DNA of 64,000 nucleotides from Histomonas meleagridis (GCA_020186115.1 WSYJ01000029.1:62001-126000), one strand, 5' to 3'. Counted from the stretch's first letter, positions 1-11,489 are shown. The notes: generated by a model not told the origin, from the letters alone. Numbers and translations are program-made.

Positions 1-569
1 AGGTCATTAAGCTTGTTACTGTTCATGCCTGTGCCTCCAAATACCCAAATTGTGTTTTGCATGGTAATCATCGTGGAAAAATATCGTGGACATGGCCATC
101 CTTTACCATGCTCAATGTTTTCATATGTATAGCCTGTGCTATTAAGTGTGATGATGATTAAAGAATGACAAACTTCAATACCACGGATTCCGCCAAATAT
201 ATAAAGAACAGATTTTGGATTTTGTGGTGAAAAAGCAACAGAATGCCCATAACGGCGTTTAATGGGAGTATCTGACATGTTTTCGAGAAGCGTCCATTCA
301 TTTGCTTTAACATTAAATTTCCAGATTTCAAATTCATTAATTGTTTCGCTGTCACCACCAAGAAGGAGAAAATGTGATTTTCCACTTGGAATGCAGGCAT
401 ACTTATATCTGTTTGTCGGAACATCACCATTTGTTTCAACTGGTGAAAATTCTGAATCAAGAGTTGCAGAAAATAAACTGAGATAACCATCAGAACCATC
501 GATGATTTTGTATATTTTTTCGCCGACTTGAATTATTCCTTCGTTGAGTAAACAGTTGTTCTTTGTCAT
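1..569 (-). CDS. Kelch-repeat protein, N-terminal part (runs off the left edge)
   Basis: The complementary strand is open from an ATG at 569 to the window edge, about 189 codons, with no stop. At least three kelch blades are readable. Each has a hydrophobic strand followed by a double glycine: FLLLGGDS with a later EIWKFNVKANEW, then YGHSVAF followed by LYIFGGIRG, then PCPRYFSTM followed by IWVFGG. These fit a kelch beta-propeller, usually a protein-interaction scaffold; the partner cannot be deduced. The first ~20 residues are polar with no signal peptide, so the protein is probably cytosolic. Two shorter frames over the same stretch are shadows. Upstream lie an AACCGTTTTT-type motif and a run of six G on the coding strand. 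The 3' end is missing, so total length and any extra domain are unknown. Confidence 0.85.
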   Translation of the reverse strand, partial: MTKNNCLLNEGIIQVGEKIYKIIDGSDGYLSLFSATLDSEFSPVETNGDVPTNRYKYACIPSGKSHFLLLGGDSETINEFEIWKFNVKANEWTLLENMSDTPIKRRYGHSVAFSPQNPKSVLYIFGGIRGIEVCHSLIIITLNSTGYTYENIEHGKGWPCPRYFSTMITMQNTIWVFGGTGMNSNKLND

Positions 570-1481
570 TTCGTTATTTAAACGAAAAACGGTTTTTCGA
601 CCCCCCTCATTTTACAAAGCACCTTTAGATATTTTTAGTGTTTAATTATTTATTAAAAGACAGACAATTGAGCAAAACGAACTTGTATATTTTAATCTAA
701 TAGAAAATATATGATCCAAAAGTAGTAAAGGAATAACAATGAGAAATGATATATTTGTTTCAATAATTTACGACTCATTATTATATTATCCGAAACATCA
801 CCTTGCTAATTAGTTAACACATTGATACGCCTAATGAAAAATTCAAAAATTACTTCAATTAATTATATGACAAAAAATTTTATATTAGCATAGTCATGTA
901 TTTATATTGAACATAGAGTGGCACTAAAATTTTAACAATGAAAATATTAAAATTACTTACATTATTTATTTTTATAGTAATTGCAACAGAATTTAAAGCA
1001 ATTCATTAATATTTACAAAAATATTTAAACCATCTAAAGTTTTTTAATTTAATTACCATTTTGTAATCGAACTAACCTATTGATGAAATATAAAAATCAA
1101 CAATTTTATATTGTTCTAATTTACCTAGTAGGTGAATTCGCAACCTTTTAAAATTTATTGTGCGGCAATTCACAAACTGTATTTGACGATATTATAAAAA
1201 ACTTTATAACCAACCTAAAATTGAATGATATTCTGAATAATTCACAAATTTTTTTTATCGTATAAACTTTTTAAACAAAAAACGAACACAACAACATTCA
1301 AATTTCGAAATAAACCACAGAAAACAAAAAATCAAAAATTTTTCAAACGTTTTCAAAAAGGCGACCATCTGAAAGTGACAATTGCAATCGATAGAAACTT
1401 TTTAAATGCTTTCTTCAGCGTTCAAACCGCCATGATAGCATTAGCCTCATTCAAATAGAAATTTGTCACTTCACCGTTTAA
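570..1481. other. AT-rich intergenic region between divergent kelch and hydrogenase genes
   Basis: No real gene is seen. The stretch holds the two divergent promoters, an imperfect hairpin at 1132-1173 (stem GTGAATT-CGCA against TGCG-GC-AATTCAC), and a 23-codon ATG frame at 938-1009 whose product looks like a bare signal peptide (MKILKLLTLFIFIVIATEF). The latter may be the leftover 5' end of a lost surface-protein gene; nothing downstream continues it. Confidence 0.5.
1466..1472 (+). promoter_or_regulatory. Initiator (Inr)-like element of the short hydrogenase gene
   Basis: TCACTTC, with the candidate +1 A at 1468, lies 14 bases before the ATG at 1482. It matches the TCA(+1)-pyrimidine core that trichomonads use at transcription start sites. 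A CCGTTTAAA motif lies between it and the ATG. Confidence 0.55.
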
Positions 1482-2858
1482 ATGCTTTCTTCTTTTTCGA
1501 GAAGAATCTCAATGTCCATAGACAGTAGCACAAATGGGATTTTTATTGATCCCTCCAAGTGCATTGGATGTTCCCAATGTGTTAAAGCTTGCACCAATGT
1601 TGCTGGACAAAGCATACTCAAGTTATACAATGTTAATGGAAAGAAAGTTGTAGGAACTGTATCAGGAAAACTACTACAAGATACACATTGCATTAAATGT
1701 GGTCAATGTACTCTTGTTTGCCCAACAGCAGCTATTCGAGAAAAAGATTCAATAGAAGAGATGGAATCAATTTTCAAGAATCCACAAGGCAGGGTAACCA
1801 TTTGTCAAACAGCTCCAGCTATTCGTATTAGTCTTAGTGATGCACTTGGTTTACCATTTGGAACAATTAGTACCGGAAAAATGGTTACTGCAATGAAGCG
1901 CCTTGGGTTCCAATATGTGTTTGACACAAACTATGGCGCAGATCAAACAATTGTTGAAGAAGCTGCAGAATTTGTTAATCGACTTACAAAAGGAACAGGA
2001 CCACTTCCAATGCTTACATCCTGTTGCCCTGCATGGGTTAACTATGTCGAACAAAGTGCTCCAGAATTCATTCCAAATCTTTCTACATGTAGATCTCCAG
2101 CTGGAATGCTCAGTTCTGCTATCATTAATGACTTTGTAAAGAATAAAGGTCTTCCACGAAAGAGCGTTGTTAATGTTGCCATAATGCCATGTACAGCCAA
2201 GAAAGATGAAATACGTCGTCCACAATTAAATGGCGAAACAGACATTGTTCTTACAACACGCGAAATCATGAAAATGATCAAGAAGCATAAGATTGATTTC
2301 AAGAATCTTCCTGATACTCCATTTGATGATCCATATTCAGAATGCACAGGAGCTGGCGCTATTTTCTGTGCATCTGGTGGTGTTATGGAAGCGGCAATTC
2401 GTTCTGCTTATAAATATGCAACCAAGACTGAAATGCCAGATGTTCATGTGAAATCTGTCAGAGGTTTTGAGAATGGCATTAAGATTAGTCCTGTTAACAT
2501 CAATGGTGAAGAAGTCGGCGTTGCGGTGGCACAAGGAATCCTTAACGCAATGAAATTGTTAGAAAAAGTTAAATCGAAATCACCTGACGTGGCGAACGTT
2601 AAGTTCATTGAAGTTATGGCGTGCCCCGGCGGTTGTATCTGTGGCGGTGGTTCAACACGAGCTAAGACTAAGAAACAAATTGGAAGTCGCGTTGAAGCTG
2701 TTTATAAGATTGATGAGTCGTTAACTGGCAAATGTTCTCATCAAAACCGACAAATTAAGGAATTATATCAAAGAATGAACTTAGGAGAGCCGGGCAGTCA
2801 TGAAGCACACAAATATTTACATACACATTTTACTGATAGGTCTATGAACGTAGTCTAA
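1482..2858 (+). CDS. [FeFe]-hydrogenase, short canonical hydrogenosomal form
   Basis: This 458-residue protein should reduce protons to H2 with ferredoxin in the hydrogenosome. The N-terminus (MLSSFSRRI, Ser/Arg-rich) is a typical short hydrogenosomal presequence. Two [4Fe-4S] motifs follow, CIGCSQCVKAC and CIKCGQCTLVCP, at about residues 27-85. The H-cluster domain carries all three signatures intact: TSCCPAW (residues 179-185), MPCTAKK (235-241) and MACPGGCICGGG (379-390). The proton-path acidic residues are also kept, in FGADQTIVEEAAE. The size matches the roughly 50-kDa hydrogenases known from Trichomonas, which lack the N-terminal 2Fe-2S domain. The Inr and stop-overlapping TAAA fit a normally expressed gene. 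A longer, divergent paralogue lies at 29352-31100. Confidence 0.97.
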   Translation: MLSSFSRRISMSIDSSTNGIFIDPSKCIGCSQCVKACTNVAGQSILKLYNVNGKKVVGTVSGKLLQDTHCIKCGQCTLVCPTAAIREKDSIEEMESIFKNPQGRVTICQTAPAIRISLSDALGLPFGTISTGKMVTAMKRLGFQYVFDTNYGADQTIVEEAAEFVNRLTKGTGPLPMLTSCCPAWVNYVEQSAPEFIPNLSTCRSPAGMLSSAIINDFVKNKGLPRKSVVNVAIMPCTAKKDEIRRPQLNGETDIVLTTREIMKMIKKHKIDFKNLPDTPFDDPYSECTGAGAIFCASGGVMEAAIRSAYKYATKTEMPDVHVKSVRGFENGIKISPVNINGEEVGVAVAQGILNAMKLLEKVKSKSPDVANVKFIEVMACPGGCICGGGSTRAKTKKQIGSRVEAVYKIDESLTGKCSHQNRQIKELYQRMNLGEPGSHEAHKYLHTHFTDRSMNVV

Positions 2859-3150
2859 AACTTCATAATGAAACATTTTTTTTTGCATCACTTAATTTTG
2901 TGGGGAATTGAATTCAAATTCAAAATTGTGTCAGATAATTTTAGTAATTCAATTTTCTATGTCATTGTTGAAAACCAAAAAATGAATTTTTTGTAATAAA
3001 TAATTTAAATATTTAATTATAATTTATTTTTAATATAAAAATTAAAATGTTTATTATAGTAACAAATCCAATAAATCAAATTATTGGTTTTATTGCAATG
3101 TATTCATATTCGAAAAATTAAATCCCAGCAGATCAAAAAAGTGCCAGCTC

Positions 3151-6100
3151 ATGCTTGACAAAACCCAAAACACTGAAGAGCTTCTTACCCCAGATAAAAT
3201 ATGTATTAGGTTATTGTCAACAATGTTTACATGTAAAAAGCAAATTCTTACACTTTTTCAGGATGTTGATCTAAATTCAATTCCATATAGTTCAAAACAA
3301 GAGATCAGTATTATTTCCAAAGAAATCAATAAAGACAACTATCTTTCTGTTCTAAGAGAACATAAATATTCATTTCCATTTCAACCTAAAAAAATAAATT
3401 CGTTAGATTATAATCAAACTCCTGCTTTTTATAATTGTATCTACTTATTAAATTCTTGGATTGCGTGGAATCTACAATACAAAAAAAATGAAGCTATTGA
3501 ATATATTCCACTTTTGTTAAATGCATTTATTATTGCCTGCACACAAATTAATGATACTAATTCAAAAGATACACGCGATACAAAAAATTTAAAAGAAACA
3601 AGAGCTTTATATCAAATGATTATTTCAGCTTTTGTATCAGTTTTCTCCGAAATTTTAAAAAATCCAACTGAAACCATTCCATTTTCCGAACTATTAAGTC
3701 CACTGACAGCCTTTTATCTTAACAATTCGACACTTCCTAATTCCACTTTCAATATTTTTATTCAATTCTTTAATCAGTTTTTAGCTAATTCCAAAGAAAT
3801 CATTATTGAACAAGAAAACATCATAAAAAAGATAGAAGAAAATTATAAATCAGATGTAGAACATCTTAATATAGATCAAAATTATCAAGATGCAAAAAAT
3901 GCTATTAATGATCAACAGCAAAGATTTGTATCATTTATTCTATCATTGATTCAAATATTAGAACATTCACAAAATGAATCAATGAATCATTCGACTTATA
4001 ATTTACCAGAAAAATTTATTGATGAAGTACTTAAAATAATTACTGATATATTAAGTAGACGTGATATTATTGCAGATTCGACATATCAATCGAAAGAAAT
4101 GATACAATTTTTCCAACTTTTATCCGATCAAATTAAATCAGATGCATTAGATCCGCCATTATTTGAAATGATTATATATTATTTATTTAATTCATGTTCT
4201 ATGACGAAATTTTTAAGTTTTGAATCAAACAATGAACCAATTGAATTAGATATTGATTATAAAATCGAAGATTATTTCTATATTGGAAATAAGAATTATC
4301 AATTTGATAATGAAAGTAAAAGTATACAAATTCCAACAAAAAAGAAATTCAAAGAATTATTTTCAGAGAAAATATATGATGAATTAAGGAAAGTTAAAGA
4401 AGTTATATTAAAAAATATTGAAAATGTTGCATCATTATTTTCTACATCATTATCACAAATTAATTTGTTGAAATTTGATAAAAATGATTCTGTATATGAT
4501 ATATTAGCGATTATCTTATATTTTATTAAAGTCATTAAAAAAAAATATCCAAATATTAACTTCCGATTCGATTTAATATGTAATGATTTTATCTTTGATC
4601 CTAAATTTACAATTTTTGATAAAAATGATGAAGAAAATTTTAAATATTTAAATACATTACGATATTATTCATTAAATATTGTATTAAGAGATCAACCATT
4701 TTTTATTATGAAAGTATTAAATGATATGACTAAATATCCATATTTATATATTGAAACTGTACAACGATTATTTACGATTGATAATGATTTAATATCAACA
4801 AGACTTGAAAATATAACTTTAGGATTATTAACAACAATGATTTTATATCGGAAATGTGATCTTGAAATAATTAATATTGCACAAAAAACAATTTTAAGTT
4901 TTTTAGTTGAAGTCATTTTTAAGTTTGAAGATCAATCATTTTTATTTAATGATAAATTAATTGATTTATTTTTAATGTTATTATATGAAAGAGATATTCG
5001 TAAAGAAATATTACCACATTTAACATATATTTTACGAAGTTATGATATTGGAAATGAATCGACACAAAAGAAATTCATAAATTATATTCAAGATTTAATC
5101 ATTTCTTCATGTAAAGAACCAAAAGAAATATCAAATGATATCATTTTAGACATTTTAATCACATTTAATAATTCTTTATTATATAAAAAGATTTTTTTTA
5201 TGAAACAATTAATTCCAACATTTTGTAAAAATATATTAGAATTAAAATTATCGGAAGATGTATTAATGAATTTAGTTACATTTATTGCATGTAATTCTAC
5301 TGATCATACTATTATTGGAACTGAGTTAATTTCAGTTGAAACAGCAATTATGGAAATGTATAAAGATAATCCTAAAAGTAAAGTGATGGAGAAATTAATT
5401 GAAGTTTTAGCAGGACAAGGATTATCAGTTACATTACCAAATTTTATTATATATCAACCACAAGTATTATGTTCTTTTTCACGAATATTTATTAATTCTA
5501 AATCATTTAATGAAGCATTTGATTTCATTTCTAATTTATGTAAATTTTCAACAGATAATTGTATTAAATGTCATGAAGGTGAACTTGATTTGTTTATAGT
5601 TGATAGAATTGATGAATGGAGACAATTAGAAGAAATTGATTCTGAAATCACTAATAAAGTTGAAAAATTCTTGAAAATTTATGTACAAATTTCTTCTGTT
5701 GTATCATCAGTTGCATCTGTACAAAGATTTGTCTCTTTATTATGTCCAATTAAACTTAATTTTTTAAGTCCTTTTCATGAATTAATATTAAAATCATTTA
5801 ATTCAATATTAATTAATTCACGTAATATTCCTTCAGCTTCAATTCCTTTATTACCAAAACGTTCAATCGAAATTAAAGGTATAACAAATAATTCGATAAT
5901 TGATGGATTTAGTTTTTCATTTTGGTTATATTTAACCCAAAATGATTCAAACTTTAAACATAATATTTTATATATGAATGATAATCAAAAAAATTCATTT
6001 TCTATTTCAATATTTGGAGTAGTATTACATGTACAAGTTGAAACAAGTAAAGATTCATTCTTTGGTAATTTTGATTTACAAAGCATTAAAAAAGTTTGGA

Positions 6101-9100
6101 GTTTTATAACTATAACTTATAAACAAAATGGCTCTAATAGTATCGTTAGTGTATATATTAATGGAACAATACTTAAGAAAGTAACTAAATTTAGTGGTTT
6201 TATACCATCTAATTCTATCCAATGTTTTATGAATTCTCCATTTCCTGATTCTAAATTACCTGAATCACCACCAAATATTGGAGTATTTATATTAAGTGAA
6301 CAATTAATTGATGATGAAATTTCTTCATTTTATGATTATGGACCTCGACCTTCATTAACATCTATAAAGAAGAATATTATATTTGCTTATGAGCCTCAAG
6401 ATATTGGTGATCATTTAGCGTTTCGACCATTATTTCATGATGAATCAATTACAATTCAACATAATAATATAGTCACAAAGAAAGGAAGTTCATTTTATGA
6501 TTTATTACTTAACTTTTGTAAGTTAAATATAATATTACCAATTTTTGGACAATTTGATACACCTTTAATTGATGGGAAATTATTAACTTTTTTACCTGAT
6601 TATTCAATACAATTATTAAATAATTTATTTTCATTAAGTGAAAAACCTCAAATAGCATTTTATAATATTGATGGATTTGCAATGATATCATTTTTATTAA
6701 GTGAATCAGGTAAATCATCAATTAATTTTAATCTTTATTCACATTTTTTTAATTTAATGGATGTGATTATAATAAATTCATTACAATTACAATTAATTGA
6801 TAATATTTTAATGAATATTGATTTATGGATGTTAGCTGATTCTAAGTCACATATTAAAATATTAAAACATTGGTCTCGAACATTATTTCCTTCATATAAT
6901 AATTTGATAATCAAAAATAAAACATTTCAATGGTTTTTATATATAATTTATAATTATTATAATAAAAACTTTATCATTAATAATAATAAAGTTGACTTAA
7001 ATATTAATGAATGTAGGAAATATTTAATCGAAATATTAATATCAATAACACATATTAATTTTACTAATGAAGATTTCATTGCATTAATTCAATATATATT
7101 AATTGATGTCGATAAAGATGTTAAAGAAATTGATATTGATCAAAAAATTGATTTATTAAAATTTTTAGAAAATTTATTAGTGAATAAGATAATTATTAAT
7201 TATCATGACTTTGGTGGATATTTTCATTTATTATGTCATTTAACAAGAATTCCGGATGAAAAAATTACATATCAATTAATACGATGTTTTATAATAGCAA
7301 AAAGTTTAGATTATAATATCATATTTCATATATCATATTATTTAGATATAATAATTAAATATACAACTGATATTTCATTAACATTAATTCATTTCGAATC
7401 ATTAATTGAAATGATGAATAAAGATATGCCACATTTATTACCTATATTATCTTATATAGCTATTAAGCAAGGTATTGAATCGATTTTATTTTTAATCAGA
7501 AAAGCTGAAAAGAAACAAAGTTATTTTATCAAGAATTCATCAGTAATATATCCAGTAATGATGTTATATCAAATTAATCATGAAAATCAAAAAGAAGTTA
7601 TCGAATTTTTAATAAGTGCATTTTATTCTAATTGGCAAGATTTATATTATGCTATTTGTATAATAGGTAAAGTCATGTCAATAGATACTGAACAAATTCA
7701 ACATCAAGTTTTAATAAGAATGTGTCAATGTAAAGAAATTCCACGATTTTCTTGGGTAATATTAATACGAATGTTACAACAATTTATATTCTTTAGACCT
7801 TCAGAAACTTACATACCAAAGATAATTAATGTATATAAATTTAAAAGTCCTTTTGGTATATATGAAAATGATTATATGAATAATAATGAAGAATTTAATG
7901 ATAATATATCTTTCGATAATGTCGAACTTTCACCACGAAGTTCAAACTTTAGTTTCGATTCAAGTAATTCTTCATTCCAAAATTCTTCTTCATTTTCATT
8001 TGATAAGAATAATTTTCATCCTTTAACTTTTGATTTAAAGGATTTCCAAAGAAATAGTGTATTAATATCATCAGAAGAAACTTTTATTGATCAAAGTATA
8101 CCTGAAATTGAAACATCTATTAATGAAGAAAATTATAATACAAAATTCGAAATTGAAACACTTGATAAAAAATTAGAAGATTTATTAAATTGTCAAACTT
8201 TATATATCTTTAGCTTACGAATTACTGATGATAATATTTGGTTAGATTTAGATTTAGCTAAACATACAATTCGATTAATATTTAAATATAAGTTACAACA
8301 ATATTCTGATTTATCTTATTGTTTAGCAGCATTTATATGGAAAGCAGATCCGAAATATATGAAAGATCATTCGAAAAATTTGAATTATTTTAAAGATTTT
8401 GGACAAATTAATGCAAAACATTTTTATTATAAATATACAAAATCAAAACATTATAATGCATTAAATGCATTTGATTTTATTCAATCATTTGCTAAAAATG
8501 TTGACGTTTTATTAATCGATGATTATAAGAAATTTTTGCAGTCGATTATAAAGAAAAATGCTTTACCTGATTATCCAATTAATTTAATACAAGAATTAAG
8601 AAATAATATAAACATTCGTAATCAAATCTCAATCCAAAACTCTAAAAAGAATATACGTAAATGGAATCATTTATCAAGTTTATTAACTATCGATAGAGCT
8701 CCATGGAATAAATTATTAGAAAAGAAGAAATTCGGTTACGTTCGATATAATTCATATTGTTCATCATTTTGTCCATTTAAAATTATTAAGAAATATCAAC
8801 TCGATAAACATTTAAGTGCTTCATTACTGAGAGATTGTGGTGATTCTCGATTAACAGCACAACAATTAATTGAAATACAAAATAATTCACCGAAGGAAAC
8901 ACCTTTAGCGATATTATTTTCAAGAAATAAAAACAATAACAAAGAAGAAAATGAAGAAAATGATGAAAAACTTAATAATTTAGAAGGAAATCAATTTTTA
9001 GAATGTGAAATAGTAAAAATTAAAAAGAATATTCCCGGAATCATACAATTTGGTAAAGATAAATTAATTATCTGTTATAATGGTCATGCAAAAATTATCC

Positions 9101-11187
9101 CATCATCAGATATTGATTATGTATTATATCGAACTCATTATCATAAATGGCAAGGATTCGAAATATTTACCAAAACGAATGACTCGATATATATACGTTT
9201 TCAAGGCAATAAATTTAGAACAATTACACAACAAATTAATAAGATGAAAAACATTAATCAATTACATTTACAACAATATATGTTTCCACGATTTTTTGAT
9301 GAACAAAATTTAACATATAAATGGGTACATGGGAAAATATCAAATTTCGAATATTTAATGTATATTAATATATTTAGTGGACGTTCTTTTAATGATGCAT
9401 CACAATATCCAATCTTTCCTTGGGTATTAAGTGATTATACATCGACTGAATTAGATTTAAATAACCCGAAAATTTATAGAGATTTATCAAAACCTATAGG
9501 TGCTATTAATCCTGAAAGATTAAATGAATTAAAAGAAAAAGCATACGAATTACAAAAAATTGGAGGTGAACCATTTCTATATTCTTGTGGTCCTGTAAAC
9601 CCTTTAACAGTATATCTATGGTTAATTCGACTTGAGCCTTTTACAACTCAACATATTAAAATACAAAGTGGAAGATTCGATCATGCGGCAAGATTATTTA
9701 GATCGTTTAAGGATTCATTCGATTTCGTAACTTCGAATATTAATGATTATAGAGAACTAATTCCAGAATTTTATTTCGAGCCTGAAGTTTTAATAAATAT
9801 TAATTCATTCGATTTAGGAAGAACTGAAGAAGGGAATGTAGAAAATGTTTTATTACCTCCTTGGGCTGGTGATCCTTCAGTAGCACCCGAAAACTTTATA
9901 TATATACATCGAAAGGCGTTAGAATCAGATTATGTCTCTCAAAATATTAACAATTGGATTGATTTACTTTGGGGATATAAGCAAAAACCGCCGGAGTCCG
10001 TTAAGGCAGATAACGTTTACAAGTCAGAAATGTACGAGACCGTTTGGGAAAAACCGCTCGACGATACACCTCAAGAAGGAATTGAAAGTCTATTAGAAAA
10101 TGTGGGACAAATTCCTCCACAATTATTCTTTGGGAAACCACATCCAAAAAGAGATCCTAATTACAAACAAAATGTTTCATTAATTAATGAACAAGTGAAT
10201 ATTACTTATAACGATTGTGCGGAGGTTTGTTCGGTTAACGTATTGAAAAAAGAGACAAAATTCCAAATTTCGGTTTTGGAGGTTAACGGTTTGTTTAGGA
10301 CAGTAACGGTCGACTCATCGGTGTTTAAAAATTTTAACCAAATTCATGTAAATACACAAAAATCACCAATGAAACTTAAGTCAAGTAATGCTGACAATGT
10401 ATGCTCTCTTTTTGATAAGCAATGTCAAGTGTTTTCAAAAGGTTCTGCTGATTTAGATATTCCACCAATTATTACTGAAAATAATAACGTAATTTATATC
10501 GATAACAATCATACTGATGTGATTATAAAGCAAAATGAAAGTATTAGGGATGTTATATCTTCATTATTAGATATTGTAACAATATCATATCATGAAAAAT
10601 GGTTTGCAATATCAGCGAAAGATGCTGCGGTAGCAGTATACAAGAATGGCGTGTATAGTTATTCGGTTTCTTCGTTCAGAGAATCAATTCAATGCGTTTC
10701 ATTATCAACAATTTTCGATGCACTAATTTGTGGAACGAGAGATAACTCACTTCTGTTTTGCCAGCTAAGTAAGCCAAATATATTCGAAACCAGAGAACTT
10801 GATGGAAGTCCATCGCTAATGTGCATTACGCAATCATTCGGATTTGTCGTCGTCCAAATCATGATTTATAGGACAGAAGTTGAACACCGACTGAATTTGT
10901 TCAATATCAACGGGAAACTTCTTAAAACGAAAGAAGTGAAGTCAAGAATTGTATCGATGACAACATTCAAAAGATTATACGATGGAATCGATTTCGTTGT
11001 CTTCGCTGACGAGGATGGATTTGTTTATTTGTTTGAGGCGTTCGACCTGGAAATTGGCAAACCAATTAATGAGACAAAATTAGATTCAGAAGTAATCGAT
11101 CTGAGAGTATTCGTTGAGGAATCATTGATCTTCGCTTTTTGTAAGAACGGGAAAATTGTTATTTTCCCAATTAAATATTCTGAATAA
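3151..11187 (+). CDS. Giant BEACH-domain protein with PH-BEACH and C-terminal WD repeats
   Basis: One uninterrupted frame of 2678 residues. The first two-thirds are helical, ARM/HEAT-like and very Asn/Ile/Lys-rich. A concanavalin/LamG-like sandwich (GFSFSFWLYL to VSVYINGT) lies at about residues 905-1015 and a Ser/Phe/Asn-rich linker near 1590-1630. A PH-BEACH segment (about 1955-2045) precedes the BEACH domain (about 2058-2335), where YPIFPWVLSDY, the GGEPFLYSCGP segment, LFRSFKDSF and LPPWAG are recognisable. Propeller-like WD strands occupy roughly 2440-2678. Order and size match the LYST/NBEA/LvsA class, which act in lysosome-related vesicle traffic and membrane scaffolding. Exact orthology cannot be assigned from the sequence alone. 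The A/T-ending codons of the centre give way to a more mixed usage near the BEACH and WD end, probably reflecting stronger constraint. Confidence 0.93.
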   Translation: MLDKTQNTEELLTPDKICIRLLSTMFTCKKQILTLFQDVDLNSIPYSSKQEISIISKEINKDNYLSVLREHKYSFPFQPKKINSLDYNQTPAFYNCIYLLNSWIAWNLQYKKNEAIEYIPLLLNAFIIACTQINDTNSKDTRDTKNLKETRALYQMIISAFVSVFSEILKNPTETIPFSELLSPLTAFYLNNSTLPNSTFNIFIQFFNQFLANSKEIIIEQENIIKKIEENYKSDVEHLNIDQNYQDAKNAINDQQQRFVSFILSLIQILEHSQNESMNHSTYNLPEKFIDEVLKIITDILSRRDIIADSTYQSKEMIQFFQLLSDQIKSDALDPPLFEMIIYYLFNSCSMTKFLSFESNNEPIELDIDYKIEDYFYIGNKNYQFDNESKSIQIPTKKKFKELFSEKIYDELRKVKEVILKNIENVASLFSTSLSQINLLKFDKNDSVYDILAIILYFIKVIKKKYPNINFRFDLICNDFIFDPKFTIFDKNDEENFKYLNTLRYYSLNIVLRDQPFFIMKVLNDMTKYPYLYIETVQRLFTIDNDLISTRLENITLGLLTTMILYRKCDLEIINIAQKTILSFLVEVIFKFEDQSFLFNDKLIDLFLMLLYERDIRKEILPHLTYILRSYDIGNESTQKKFINYIQDLIISSCKEPKEISNDIILDILITFNNSLLYKKIFFMKQLIPTFCKNILELKLSEDVLMNLVTFIACNSTDHTIIGTELISVETAIMEMYKDNPKSKVMEKLIEVLAGQGLSVTLPNFIIYQPQVLCSFSRIFINSKSFNEAFDFISNLCKFSTDNCIKCHEGELDLFIVDRIDEWRQLEEIDSEITNKVEKFLKIYVQISSVVSSVASVQRFVSLLCPIKLNFLSPFHELILKSFNSILINSRNIPSASIPLLPKRSIEIKGITNNSIIDGFSFSFWLYLTQNDSNFKHNILYMNDNQKNSFSISIFGVVLHVQVETSKDSFFGNFDLQSIKKVWSFITITYKQNGSNSIVSVYINGTILKKVTKFSGFIPSNSIQCFMNSPFPDSKLPESPPNIGVFILSEQLIDDEISSFYDYGPRPSLTSIKKNIIFAYEPQDIGDHLAFRPLFHDESITIQHNNIVTKKGSSFYDLLLNFCKLNIILPIFGQFDTPLIDGKLLTFLPDYSIQLLNNLFSLSEKPQIAFYNIDGFAMISFLLSESGKSSINFNLYSHFFNLMDVIIINSLQLQLIDNILMNIDLWMLADSKSHIKILKHWSRTLFPSYNNLIIKNKTFQWFLYIIYNYYNKNFIINNNKVDLNINECRKYLIEILISITHINFTNEDFIALIQYILIDVDKDVKEIDIDQKIDLLKFLENLLVNKIIINYHDFGGYFHLLCHLTRIPDEKITYQLIRCFIIAKSLDYNIIFHISYYLDIIIKYTTDISLTLIHFESLIEMMNKDMPHLLPILSYIAIKQGIESILFLIRKAEKKQSYFIKNSSVIYPVMMLYQINHENQKEVIEFLISAFYSNWQDLYYAICIIGKVMSIDTEQIQHQVLIRMCQCKEIPRFSWVILIRMLQQFIFFRPSETYIPKIINVYKFKSPFGIYENDYMNNNEEFNDNISFDNVELSPRSSNFSFDSSNSSFQNSSSFSFDKNNFHPLTFDLKDFQRNSVLISSEETFIDQSIPEIETSINEENYNTKFEIETLDKKLEDLLNCQTLYIFSLRITDDNIWLDLDLAKHTIRLIFKYKLQQYSDLSYCLAAFIWKADPKYMKDHSKNLNYFKDFGQINAKHFYYKYTKSKHYNALNAFDFIQSFAKNVDVLLIDDYKKFLQSIIKKNALPDYPINLIQELRNNINIRNQISIQNSKKNIRKWNHLSSLLTIDRAPWNKLLEKKKFGYVRYNSYCSSFCPFKIIKKYQLDKHLSASLLRDCGDSRLTAQQLIEIQNNSPKETPLAILFSRNKNNNKEENEENDEKLNNLEGNQFLECEIVKIKKNIPGIIQFGKDKLIICYNGHAKIIPSSDIDYVLYRTHYHKWQGFEIFTKTNDSIYIRFQGNKFRTITQQINKMKNINQLHLQQYMFPRFFDEQNLTYKWVHGKISNFEYLMYINIFSGRSFNDASQYPIFPWVLSDYTSTELDLNNPKIYRDLSKPIGAINPERLNELKEKAYELQKIGGEPFLYSCGPVNPLTVYLWLIRLEPFTTQHIKIQSGRFDHAARLFRSFKDSFDFVTSNINDYRELIPEFYFEPEVLININSFDLGRTEEGNVENVLLPPWAGDPSVAPENFIYIHRKALESDYVSQNINNWIDLLWGYKQKPPESVKADNVYKSEMYETVWEKPLDDTPQEGIESLLENVGQIPPQLFFGKPHPKRDPNYKQNVSLINEQVNITYNDCAEVCSVNVLKKETKFQISVLEVNGLFRTVTVDSSVFKNFNQIHVNTQKSPMKLKSSNADNVCSLFDKQCQVFSKGSADLDIPPIITENNNVIYIDNNHTDVIIKQNESIRDVISSLLDIVTISYHEKWFAISAKDAAVAVYKNGVYSYSVSSFRESIQCVSLSTIFDALICGTRDNSLLFCQLSKPNIFETRELDGSPSLMCITQSFGFVVVQIMIYRTEVEHRLNLFNINGKLLKTKEVKSRIVSMTTFKRLYDGIDFVVFADEDGFVYLFEAFDLEIGKPINETKLDSEVIDLRVFVEESLIFAFCKNGKIVIFPIKYSE

Positions 11188-11489
11188 GACACATTTTTAT
11201 TATTTGTAAAAATGATTTAAAATTTTCTTTTATAATTGAGAAATTGAAGCTTTAGAATTAGAATTGCATCAAATTTCAACAAAATTTTTATTTGCATTCT
11301 TCAATAAAAAAAAATGTTAATAACAATATATTTAGTTGAATAAGTAGAGTTGGAAATAGAGAAAATATTTGTGATATCTGAAAAATCACTTATTCTACCT
11401 ACATTGCTAATATTGCTTGAGCTCAAGCATAAGTTGCTTGAAACATATTTTCATAAAATTTTATTTAACATTCTATTAATTCCTTTTTG

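Noticed and set aside
158-499. 113-codon minus-strand frame and a 74-codon plus-strand frame over the kelch gene
   Set aside because: The frame in register with the ATG at 569 gives clear kelch blades across the same bases; the others are shadows.
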